A DNA stretch of 5,921 nt, from positions 1 through 5,921 of the forward strand of contig CAMORE010000115.1 of NCBI GenBank assembly GCA_946623365.1. The letters are read 5' to 3'. The position numbers and the translations under genes are program-made. Source of the stretch: an uncultured Acinetobacter sp. Its GTDB lineage: Bacteria > Cyanobacteriota > Vampirovibrionia > Gastranaerophilales > Gastranaerophilaceae. The notes under the pieces are model-generated. The model searched no databases. It had not been told where the DNA came from and worked only from the letters and a program-made list of their open reading frames with translations. Shown here one piece after another: positions 1 to 5,353 of the stretch; the stretch's first letter is position 1; every line of letters starts with the position of its first letter.

Positions 1-756
1 GTTGATGCTCTCCTCGAATCCACCGACTGCGGAACCATCTGGGGAATCGGACCAGCAAGGGCAAGGACGCTGCGCATTCACGGAATAAAGAACGCCCTGA
101 TGCTGAAGCACATGCCCTTATACGACGCAAAGAAGCTCCTTACGATTCAGGGATTCGCTACCGTTCAGGAACTCAACGGTATTTCCTGCATCGACAAGAT
201 TACGAGGGATAAAAAGGATGTGATAACATCCAGCCGGCAGTTCTCCAGGCGGATCCACGACATCAGCACACTCGAATGTGCCATAGTACAGTACACGGAG
301 CTTGCAGTTGAGCGTTTAAGGAAACAGAGCAGCGAGTGCGGAGCCGTCTCGATTTATATCTCCACCTGCAATTATTATTCCGACAATCCGGAAGAGCAAT
401 ACTCCAACGGAGCAATCATAGAGCTTCCAAGAATGACGAGCTACACGCCCATGATTGTGGATGCCGCAAGAACCGCCCTACCCCACATCTTCCGTCCCGG
501 TTACGGCTACAAATCTGTCCTTGTCACGCTGATGAATATTCTTCCCGCAGCATATCAGGGGAATTTGTTTATCGATCCGAACGAGGATAAAAAACACAGG
601 AACCTTATGAAAAGCATAGATAAGATAACCGAACTATACGGCCGGGGAATCATTACTCTCGCAAAGGGCTTTGAGACAACCGGATGGGAAATGAAGCGTG
701 ATTTCCTAAGCCCTTGTTGGACTACCCGATTCTCAGACTTTCCGAAAATTCATTAA
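1..756 (+). CDS. umuC: Y-family DNA polymerase (UmuC type), C-terminal part, 5' end outside window
   Basis: UmuC is the catalytic subunit of the error-prone translesion polymerase Pol V, which copies damaged DNA during the SOS response, normally with UmuD'. The frame is open from base 1, so the palm and finger domains lie outside the window and 251 residues remain. An internal ATG at 100 is not a start, because homology-like sequence runs through it. Visible parts are a helix-hairpin-helix stretch (WGIGPARARTL, about residues 18-28, continuing as HGIKNALML), the little-finger entry SSRQFSRR near residue 78, and a C-terminal DUF4113-like tail (ELYGRGIITLAKG ... GWEMKRDFLSP ... TTRFSDFP) up to the stop. 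The C-terminus therefore looks complete. Base and codon use is clearly richer in G+C, with many C-ending codons, than in every other gene here, which suggests separate acquisition. Whether umuD lies upstream cannot be seen. Confidence 0.9.
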   Translation, partial: VDALLESTDCGTIWGIGPARARTLRIHGIKNALMLKHMPLYDAKKLLTIQGFATVQELNGISCIDKITRDKKDVITSSRQFSRRIHDISTLECAIVQYTELAVERLRKQSSECGAVSIYISTCNYYSDNPEEQYSNGAIIELPRMTSYTPMIVDAARTALPHIFRPGYGYKSVLVTLMNILPAAYQGNLFIDPNEDKKHRNLMKSIDKITELYGRGIITLAKGFETTGWEMKRDFLSPCWTTRFSDFPKIH

Positions 757-928
757 ATATATGTCTCAAACCTTTGGCAGATAGAAACTGTAGCACTCCG
801 AGAAAACTTTAACTTTCTTATAAAGCAGATACAAAGTGTAGCACTTTTGATTTTATGATTTCCTTACAAAAACAGATAGAAACTGTAGCGTTTTATATTG
901 TGAAAAACATCAAATGAAGTATAAAGAT

Positions 929-964
929 AAAGATATAAATTGTAGTACAGTTTGTATCTTTTTT
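929..964 (+). terminator. Hairpin made of two facing iterons, with T-run; likely umuC terminator
   Basis: Arms 929-944 and 946-961 can pair over 16 positions around G945. The innermost pairs must open to form a loop. TTT follows at 962-964, giving a run of six T from 959. The two positions that are not Watson-Crick pairs are U-G wobbles in the plus-strand RNA but would be A-C mismatches in the minus-strand RNA. The hairpin therefore suits a rightward transcript, the direction of umuC. It is AT-rich and about 170 nt past the umuC stop, so its strength is uncertain. Confidence 0.5.
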
Positions 965-1196
965 AACAATTTTCTTTTATCACTAATTCAAATATTTCGC
1001 ATTGGTGTCTTGAAACCGATATAAACTGTAGTGTTTTGTTATAGATTAAGAGTTTATCATGTCCCCCAGATAGAAACTGTACTATATTTTCATATCCATA
1101 CACTTCATGTTTTTTTAACTTTGAGGTTAACTATTTATCAAAAAGATGCTACAGTTTCTATCGTCTTTATCAACAATCACTTGTGGATTTCGAAAG

Positions 1197-1205
1197 TTTT
1201 CCACA
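1197..1205 (+). promoter_or_regulatory. DnaA box TTTTCCACA
   Basis: This is an exact match to the DnaA box consensus TTWTNCACA. Its last four bases overlap the iteron at 1202-1219, so DnaA and Rep would touch or compete here. A weaker inverted partner (AAATCCACA on the minus strand) lies just to its left, in the TTGTGGATTT at 1181-1190. Confidence 0.65.
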
Positions 1206-1270
1206 ACAGTTTATATCGGTTTTATTGATATTTGATATTTTCTTATATTATAATTATTTAGAAAACTTTT
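1206..1270. other. AT-rich stretch, candidate DNA unwinding element
   Basis: From about 1220 to 1270 the sequence is almost only A and T (for example TTATATTATAATTATTTA). It lies between an exact DnaA box with an iteron on the left and two iterons with a near-match DnaA box on the right. That position and composition fit the site where the origin melts. The assignment is by composition only. Confidence 0.45.
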
Positions 1271-1299
1271 GCTTTCTTTGTCCTCTACAGTTTATATCC

Positions 1300-1308
1300 T
1301 TATCCACT
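1300..1308 (+). promoter_or_regulatory. Near-match DnaA box TTATCCACT
   Basis: It matches TTATCCACA at eight of nine bases; the last base is T. It lies between, and overlaps the edges of, the two minus-strand iterons at 1285-1300 and 1305-1320. The three elements form one compact protein-binding cluster. Confidence 0.45.
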
Positions 1309-1386
1309 ACAGTTTCTAACTTTCTTCTATATATACAAATAGTTTAAACAATTAGTTTAAATAACAAGTAGTAGTAGCTGTAAAAA

Positions 1387-1395
1387 TGTGGAAAA
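1387..1395 (-). promoter_or_regulatory. DnaA box TTTTCCACA, inverted, abutting the repA stop
   Basis: The minus strand reads TTTTCCACA, an exact TTWTNCACA match and identical to the box at 1197 but in the opposite orientation. It touches the repA stop codon (1396-1398) and marks the right edge of the origin. Confidence 0.6.
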
Positions 1396-2382
1396 CTACA
1401 GATTAGCAGTAACCAAAATATATCTTTTATCTTCAGGAATAATAGGAGGCTTACTTTTATAAAGCGTAATTCCTACACCTGCCTTATCGAAATCTATATT
1501 AAGTTCAGGATAGTATTTTTGTTTTATAGTCTTTATCTGCTCTTTGATGTATTCATAATTTGTTCTCAACTGATCTGGATGAGATTTATCATCTACAGGC
1601 ATAAACTGACTGACTAAAGCTTCACGAGAAATAAATAAAGGTGCCTTTATGCTATTATTTCTGTAAACAAGCCAGGCATATAAATCTTTACCAATTGCAC
1701 TACTAATATTCTTATAAACTGTATAATCAATAGGAACTGAATGATCTTGTGAAAAACTAGCAAAATCCTTAGAGAGAACAATTGTAAGACCGACATGCTG
1801 TTGGTTTCCTTTCCTATCTTCGAGTTCTACATATTCCATCTGTTTCATAAAAGGAATAATACCTGTAGAAATTTTTGTCGCAGTAACTTCATCTCCTAAT
1901 GTCTCCACTGTTTCTTCATCAAGATAATCGTGAAACAATGAAGTCTGTGCGACTTTTACAATTTTTTCTTCAAAAATAAAGCTGCATTCTTTAAAACAGT
2001 CTAATTGCACTTTAATATCATTACTTCTCGAACTAGGAAGCTGCAATTCCTTTAATAATTGGTTCAAAGATTTGTAATTTATGACAACAGGCTCGTCAGG
2101 ATTTGTGCTTTTACATAAAACTGCATGTGTTGTAAGGACTGTCAGCAAAAGTCTTCCGTATTTACCAAATGGAACCTTAGAACCACTGGATAATTTCATT
2201 GTCACATTATTATATTTGCGAATGAATACAGTCTTTTTAATATCACGAGATGGTAAGGCCGCTGCAATAAATGGACTTGGAATGTATGAGCGAATATGTT
2301 TCTCTGATGATTCCTCTGGATTTTCCTGAAGATTTAGAGGTATAAGCATGTTTTCATCAGTTTTTGTTTTTCTTTTTGCCAT
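1396..2382 (-). CDS. repA: Plasmid replication initiator, RepA_C family
   Basis: This is the plasmid replication initiator. It is expected to bind the iterons at 778-1320 and recruit host DnaA and helicase. The protein has 328 residues. Residues 44-90 carry the run typical of the plasmid RepA family (RepA_C, PF04796): LPSRDIKK, then VPFGKYGRLLLTVLTTHAV at 70-88. A probable winged-helix DNA-binding part follows (KSLNQLLKELQLPSSRS at 104-120, then IKVQLDCFKECSF). The first ~30 residues are polar and probably flexible. The ATG start is supported by AGGAA (2393-2397, minus strand) about 10 nt upstream, inside the 3' end of the preceding gene. The two genes are only 3 nt apart, so they are probably co-transcribed and perhaps translationally coupled. 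The identification is by motif recognition, not by a search. Confidence 0.85.
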   Translation of the reverse strand: MAKRKTKTDENMLIPLNLQENPEESSEKHIRSYIPSPFIAAALPSRDIKKTVFIRKYNNVTMKLSSGSKVPFGKYGRLLLTVLTTHAVLCKSTNPDEPVVINYKSLNQLLKELQLPSSRSNDIKVQLDCFKECSFIFEEKIVKVAQTSLFHDYLDEETVETLGDEVTATKISTGIIPFMKQMEYVELEDRKGNQQHVGLTIVLSKDFASFSQDHSVPIDYTVYKNISSAIGKDLYAWLVYRNNSIKAPLFISREALVSQFMPVDDKSHPDQLRTNYEYIKEQIKTIKQKYYPELNIDFDKAGVGITLYKSKPPIIPEDKRYILVTANL

Positions 2383-2385
2383 CTT

Positions 2386-2796
2386 TTATTTGTTCCTGAT
2401 TAACTGTCCGTCTTTATATGAAATAATTCCTTCTGCATCTAATTCTTTTAAGAGATTATAAGCGTCCAAGATCCCTTGTGAAAGAGTTGTTCCTTTCTGA
2501 ATGAAATATGACTTAATTTCTCGTTTCTTTTGCATAGTCATTCTGATTCCAACAGTCGTATCTGTAGTTGTTTTAGATGATTCTACAGATTCTGTATTGA
2601 GTGCTACAGTTTGTATCTGTTCTGAAGGTCTTGCAAATGCTGTTTCAGATTGGTGAATTGGAGATTCTACTATAGGTTGTACAGTTTCTATCGGATTCGC
2701 TTGTTTTACTACAGGTGTTGGCGAACCAAATAGATTTTTCATCTGTTCCAAATCTTGATTCTGTGCTTCTCTTGATACTTTTCTTGTAGCTGGCAT
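2386..2796 (-). CDS. Small partition partner of ParA, probable ribbon-helix-helix protein
   Basis: This 136-residue protein is encoded directly after parA and just before repA, the place where type Ib plasmids encode a small centromere-binding protein (ParG or omega type). Residues 1-80 are polar and rich in T, S, E and Q, so probably disordered. Residues 81-116 (TVGIRMTMQKKREIKSYF, then GTTLSQGILDAYNLL) fit a ribbon-helix-helix: a short strand, then two helices separated by a turn. The likely role is to bind the partition site, stimulate ParA ATPase and repress the par promoter. The ribosome site AAGGA (2805-2809) overlaps the parA stop, with 8 nt to the ATG. Two iterons lie inside the disordered part and encode NPIETVQ (34-40) and EQIQTVAL (59-66). 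The function is inferred from position and fold pattern. Confidence 0.7.
   Translation of the reverse strand: MPATRKVSREAQNQDLEQMKNLFGSPTPVVKQANPIETVQPIVESPIHQSETAFARPSEQIQTVALNTESVESSKTTTDTTVGIRMTMQKKREIKSYFIQKGTTLSQGILDAYNLLKELDAEGIISYKDGQLIRNK
2601..2619 (-). repeat. Iteron inside the partition-partner gene
   Basis: The coding strand reads CAGATACAAACTGTAGCAC. It differs by one base from the origin iteron at 826-844 and by one base from the one at 778-796. Its codons are CAG ATA CAA ACT GTA GCA, giving Q-I-Q-T-V-A. Confidence 0.85.
2677..2693 (-). repeat. Second iteron inside the partition-partner gene
   Basis: The coding strand reads CCGATAGAAACTGTACA. The core GATAGAAACTGTA is identical to the origin iterons at 778, 873 and 1067. 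The codons CCG ATA GAA ACT GTA give P-I-E-T-V, in the same phase as the neighbouring copy 75 bp away. Confidence 0.85.
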
Positions 2797-2807
2797 ATAA
2801 ATAATCC

Positions 2808-3560
2808 TTATTTACTTAATTCATTAGCGATTTCTTTAATAACAGAAAGAGTCTCTTTTTTAGGCTCTACAGTTTCTATCGGTTCATGCATGTCCTGGGC
2901 TTTTTTGAATGCCTGATCTACAGGAATAACATGTAGTTTCATATTTTCCGGGAGTGTTTTTACAAGAGCATCAATTTTACCTTCCTGTGTTGCAAGACGG
3001 TTATCTTTAGAGTTTAGAACAAGTCGTTTAATTTCTGCAGCTTTGCTAACTCGTTTTGCTCTAGACTTTAAATCCTGAAGATTAGACATAAAGATTTCAA
3101 GCCCGTCAAAACTGAAGCGGTCTATCATCATTACAGGAACAATTTCATCACTTGCTATAAAACAAGATTCTTCAAGGGGGCCAAAGTGAGGGGAGGTGTC
3201 GATAATACAAAAATCAAATGCTTTTGCTAGTTCATCGGTAACATCAAGCATTGCTTCTGGTTTTCCGTTAGCTTCTGTTTTCTGATAGGCATTTAATCCG
3301 CCTCCAACACCAGCTGTAGGAATCATAAAAAGGTTTTTGATACCTGTTGAAATAAGAGCTTCTCCAATTCCTGCTTTGTTTGTAAGGACATCAGATAATT
3401 CTGCGGTTAATTCGTTATTGTACCAGGCAGAGGCATTTCCTTGGGGATCTGCATCAATTAATACTACTTTGTGTTTTTTTGCGAGTTCTGTGGCAACGCT
3501 GACAGCTGTCGAAGTTTTTCCTGTTCCGCCTTTTTGGAGGGCAAATGCAATTGTTTTCAT
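2808..3560 (-). CDS. parA: Plasmid partition ATPase ParA
   Basis: ParA is a Walker-type ATPase that moves or positions plasmid copies along the nucleoid together with a DNA-bound partner. From the chosen start the protein has 250 residues. It shows the deviant Walker A motif KGGTGKTS at 10-17 (K10 signature, K15), the A' motif DADPQGN at 36-42 and Walker B FCIIDTSP at 117-124 (D121). It has no N-terminal helix-turn-helix, so it belongs to the short (type Ib-like) class whose partner does the repression. I chose ATG at 3558-3560 because the family fold begins exactly there. A TTG 36 nt upstream (3594-3596) would add residues that do not look like ParA and would lie in the -35 box of the predicted promoter. 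No Shine-Dalgarno precedes the ATG. An iteron at 2867-2882 encodes PIETV (227-231), where ParA proteins usually carry a PI segment. Confidence 0.92.
   Translation of the reverse strand: MKTIAFALQKGGTGKTSTAVSVATELAKKHKVVLIDADPQGNASAWYNNELTAELSDVLTNKAGIGEALISTGIKNLFMIPTAGVGGGLNAYQKTEANGKPEAMLDVTDELAKAFDFCIIDTSPHFGPLEESCFIASDEIVPVMMIDRFSFDGLEIFMSNLQDLKSRAKRVSKAAEIKRLVLNSKDNRLATQEGKIDALVKTLPENMKLHVIPVDQAFKKAQDMHEPIETVEPKKETLSVIKEIANELSK
2867..2882 (-). repeat. Iteron inside parA
   Basis: The coding strand reads CCGATAGAAACTGTAG, a full iteron core. The codons CCG ATA GAA ACT GTA encode P-I-E-T-V, the same phase and peptide as the copy at 2677-2693. It lies about 60 bp before the parA stop, within a conserved part of the protein, so it is not an added tail. 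Confidence 0.85.
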
Positions 3561-3567
3561 ATAATAT

Positions 3568-3596
3568 ATTGTATAACAAGATAACTCGTTTATCAA
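3568..3596 (-). promoter_or_regulatory. parA operon promoter, predicted to give a leaderless mRNA
   Basis: The minus strand reads TTGATA (3591-3596), then 17 nt, then TACAAT (3568-3573), a good sigma70-type promoter. Transcription should begin 6-7 nt further on, at about 3561, next to the parA ATG at 3560. That leaves no room for a Shine-Dalgarno, and none is seen. An ACAAGATA repeat (3576-3583) lies within the spacer, so a protein binding the array would block this promoter. Confidence 0.6.
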
Positions 3597-3609
3597 GTTA
3601 AAAAGATTG

Positions 3610-3747
3610 ACAATTTATACAAGATAAAATGATAAAAAGATATACAAGATATACAGTATAAACAATATAAAAAGATGTACAAGATAAAAAGTTATACAAA
3701 ATATACTAGATAAAAAGTTAAAACGTTAAACAAGATAAACAAAATAA
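3610..3747. repeat. Tandem array of sixteen degenerate 8-9 bp units; candidate partition site
   Basis: The stretch can be cut without gaps into units like ACAAGATAA (9 bp) or AAAGATAA (8 bp). Units start at 3610, 3619, 3628, 3636, 3644, 3653, 3662, 3671, 3679, 3688, 3696, 3705, 3714, 3722, 3730 and 3739. Those closest to ACAAGATAA are at 3619, 3644, 3679, 3705 and 3730; ACAAAATA occurs at 3696 and 3739. Within it, 3676-3694 and 3702-3720 match at 17 of 19 bases. Weaker units continue to the parA promoter (ATCAAGTTA at 3592, AAAAGATTG at 3601, ACAAGATA at 3576). Ribbon-helix-helix partition proteins are known to bind such short tandem arrays upstream of parA. Here that role is inferred. Confidence 0.6.
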
Positions 3748-3750
3748 ACG

Positions 3751-3924
3751 TTTTTTAAGATAGGGGAGGGGGTTAAAAACACGCTCTAGGATTCGCGTAG
3801 ACGCGTCGTTTTGGATTTTTTGAGTAATATGTCGACTGATGGGGTTTGGAGCGATTTTGGGGCTTTTTTTGAAAAAAAAGGAAATTCTTAATTATAGGTT
3901 AGGAAAGGATAACTTAATCAAAAG
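3751..3924. other. Gene-free stretch with a G-rich, higher-G+C island, function unknown
   Basis: Between the tandem array and the terminator the base composition changes. There is a purine run GGGGAGGGGG (3763-3772), a 12-bp inverted repeat CGCGTAGACGCG (3794-3805), further G-rich DNA (3841-3863), then seven T, one G and eight A (3864-3879). No convincing ORF is present. A transfer origin, a single-strand initiation site or a small RNA are possibilities, but I recognise no known consensus. Confidence 0.3.
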
Positions 3925-3958
3925 AGAAAGCTGTACATAAAAAAATGTACAGCTTTCT
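3925..3958 (-). terminator. Hairpin terminator after the lipoprotein gene
   Basis: A perfect 14-bp stem (AGAAAGCTGTACAT, 3925-3938, with its complement at 3945-3958) has a 6-nt loop of A (T on the minus strand). It begins 24 nt after the stop codon of the leftward gene. The T-run after the stem is short (CTTTT on the minus strand), so it may be moderate, and it may also act in the other direction. Confidence 0.65.
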
Positions 3959-3981
3959 TATAAATATTAAATGATTATAAG

Positions 3982-5280
3982 TTATAGACTTTCATATATT
4001 CTGGAATAGTCTTCTTTACGCCAGGAAGAAGGAAAACCAAGGCTTTCTAGTTTTGATAATTCTTCCACAGCTTCTTTTAAATTTTCTTTAGTTTCTTTTA
4101 AATCTTCTTTATAGGGGCTGATATAATTCAAAACTCTAGAGATATCTCCGTTATACCAGCTTATAGTAGTTTCGATATCGTTAACATTAAATTTATCTTT
4201 AAAATTAGTGCTAAAGTCATCAAAAAAATCAGCTTTATTATACTCTAATAGATCGCAATAATTATTAAAATCTTCAAGAGAACCTGTATTGTATATTTGT
4301 CCTAAATCATATTTAAAATATTCATATTCAATATTATTTTGTTTGAAAGTTTCAATAATGCTTGAAAATGTATTAAAATCCGTATTTTTTATGACATCTC
4401 TAAGTATTATCTTCTTAAAATCATGTTTTACATATTCATTTACAGCGTACAATACATGTTCTCCGGTGAAGTAATTAATAGGAGCAGAATAAACAGCCTC
4501 TTCATCTGATGATTGTCCACTATCGATTTGATATTTAAAAAATTTGAATCTCCATTCTTCTGGATTGTTAGTATGATAAGTATTATCATGCGAAAAATCA
4601 ATTATCTCAACATTTGCTAATCTATCCTTTGATTTTTCTAGGATTTTTTCACAAATAGCAGCTTGATCAGGCTTCTCGCGTGCATTATACCACTCAATTA
4701 ATAATCTTCTGCAATCATTCGTTGAAGGCTTATAGCCTTTCTTCTCCAAGCATTCAAAGAAATATGTATTAAATTCGCATCCTTGACAATTATCTAAAAC
4801 ACCACTGTCGCTATTGGAATAATCCAACATTTTTGAATTGGTTTTTGCCATTATAGCATCTACAGATTCTTTGCAAATTGCTTTGCTTTTATTTGCAACA
4901 CTATTTAAATGATCCTTAAATTCAGTCCTTAGGACGGCTTTATTATTTACAAGTGCTTTTATCATTTCAGGATTATCATTAAACAAAGCATATTGTAATG
5001 GTGTAAATTGAATTTCCTTAAGGTTTATGTTTACATCGGCTCCTGATTTGATGCAGGCTTTTACAAGATCAGTATTATTAACATCTGCGGCCTAAGTTAT
5101 TAGTACGTCTCCGTCTCTATCGATTGCATTAATTCCGTTTTCTTTTATAAACTGAATCCAGTATCTAGCTGTCTCATCATTTACTTTCTTCAGTTCTTTT
5201 ACAGCAGGACCAACTCCACACGATGTGAGAAATATGCTGGACGTTAGGGCCAGCAAGCCAATTAGTTTTTTGATTTTCAT
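3982..5280 (-). pseudogene. Ankyrin-repeat lipoprotein, interrupted by one in-frame TAG codon
   Basis: This is one continuous 433-codon frame broken only by TAG at 5092-5094 (codon 63). It starts at ATG 5278-5280 after a good ribosome site (AAGGAG, 5287-5292). The N-terminus is a lipoprotein signal: KIKK, a hydrophobic run, then lipobox LTSC with Cys21, so the product would be membrane-anchored outside the cytoplasm. Codons 54-83 form an ankyrin repeat (DRDGDVLIT-stop-AADVNNTDLV, then KACIKSGADVN) with the stop in its middle. A second repeat-like part follows (FTPLQYALFNDNPEMIKALV). The rest has no domain I recognise and ends in a helical, charged segment (LKETKENLKEAVEELSKLES). Q at the stop would restore a normal repeat, and CAG to TAG is a single transition. 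The ORF downstream could be read only from internal ATG 4984-4986, without a signal peptide. It is either a recent pseudogene, a readthrough gene or a sequencing error. Confidence 0.75.
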
Positions 5281-5301
5281 ATATCACTCCTTTTTATTGA
5301 A

Positions 5302-5343
5302 CTTTATTCTTATAGAATAATAAATAATACTAAAAGAATAAAG
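5302..5343. promoter_or_regulatory. Candidate operator: three AGAATAA half-sites between divergent genes
   Basis: TTATTCT-TAT-AGAATAA (5304-5320) is a perfect 7-bp inverted repeat. AGAATAAAG recurs at 5335-5343 and is the exact reverse complement of CTTTATTCT at 5302-5310. The sites lie between the lipoprotein gene and the XRE regulator gene, close to the lipoprotein start. Palindromic sites in such a place commonly bind the neighbouring XRE protein. This is inference. Confidence 0.4.
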
Positions 5344-5353
5344 ATACTTCTAA

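Larger units (their letters stand above)
778..1320. repeat. Iteron array, eleven copies in both orientations
   Basis: The consensus is about CAGATAGAAACTGTAGCAC, with a core GATA(G/T)AAACTGTAG. Plus-strand copies are at 778-796, 826-844 (CAGATACAAAGTGTAGCAC), 873-890, 930-945 (AGATATAAATTGTAG), 1016-1033 (CCGATATAAACTGTAGTG) and 1067-1082. Minus-strand copies are at 945-960, 1148-1163, 1202-1219 (the reverse complement matches the 1016 copy at 17 of 18 bases), 1285-1300 and 1305-1320. The first three are spaced 47-48 bp apart. These are the likely RepA binding sites. Binding by the partition partner instead cannot be excluded. Confidence 0.85.
778..1395. other. Putative plasmid replication origin (iterons, DnaA boxes, AT-rich DNA)
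   Basis: This gene-free stretch lies directly downstream of repA. It combines eleven iterons, two exact TTWTNCACA DnaA boxes plus one near match, and a very AT-rich segment. That is the usual composition of a theta-replicating, Rep-initiated plasmid origin (known from iteron plasmids). The iterons mostly point right in the left half (778-1085) and left in the right half (1148-1320). I see no convincing gene in it. No clear terminator follows the repA stop, so repA transcripts may run into the origin (inference). Confidence 0.8.

Noticed and set aside
336..590. 84-codon plus-strand ORF inside umuC
   Set aside because: It overlaps the well-supported UmuC frame and gives an arginine- and serine-rich chance product.
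778..1085. CRISPR-like array of short repeats spaced about 47-50 bp
   Set aside because: The repeats are only 14-19 bp, vary in sequence, occur in both orientations and also lie inside genes. DnaA boxes and repA are adjacent, so iterons explain them better, and no cas gene is seen.
1031..1228. 65-codon plus-strand ORF in the origin
   Set aside because: No ribosome site, it runs through iterons and a DnaA box, and the product has no recognisable pattern. It is a chance ORF.
1340..1377. TAGTTTAAA direct repeat and GTAGTAGTAG run near the repA stop
   Set aside because: Two copies of a short AT-rich word and a small triplet run are not enough to claim a functional element. They are noted only as part of the origin region.
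1713..1723. TATAAACTGTA inside repA as a further iteron
   Set aside because: Only the inner 11 bases match and both flanks differ, so chance is likely. It is not counted, though weak binding is possible.
2081..2329. Plus-strand ORF opposite repA
   Set aside because: Antisense shadow of the RepA-family coding region without ribosome site. The same applies to 3337-3564 opposite parA and 4289-4474 opposite the lipoprotein gene.
3561..3596. Longer ParA with TTG start at 3596
   Set aside because: The extra 12 residues do not look like ParA, no ribosome site precedes the TTG, and that TTG fits better as the -35 box of the parA promoter.
3982..4986. 334-residue ORF as an independent intact gene
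   Set aside because: The frame is open upstream of its ATG and continues an ankyrin repeat from the lipoprotein ORF. The first ATG has no good ribosome site, so it is treated as part of one interrupted gene.
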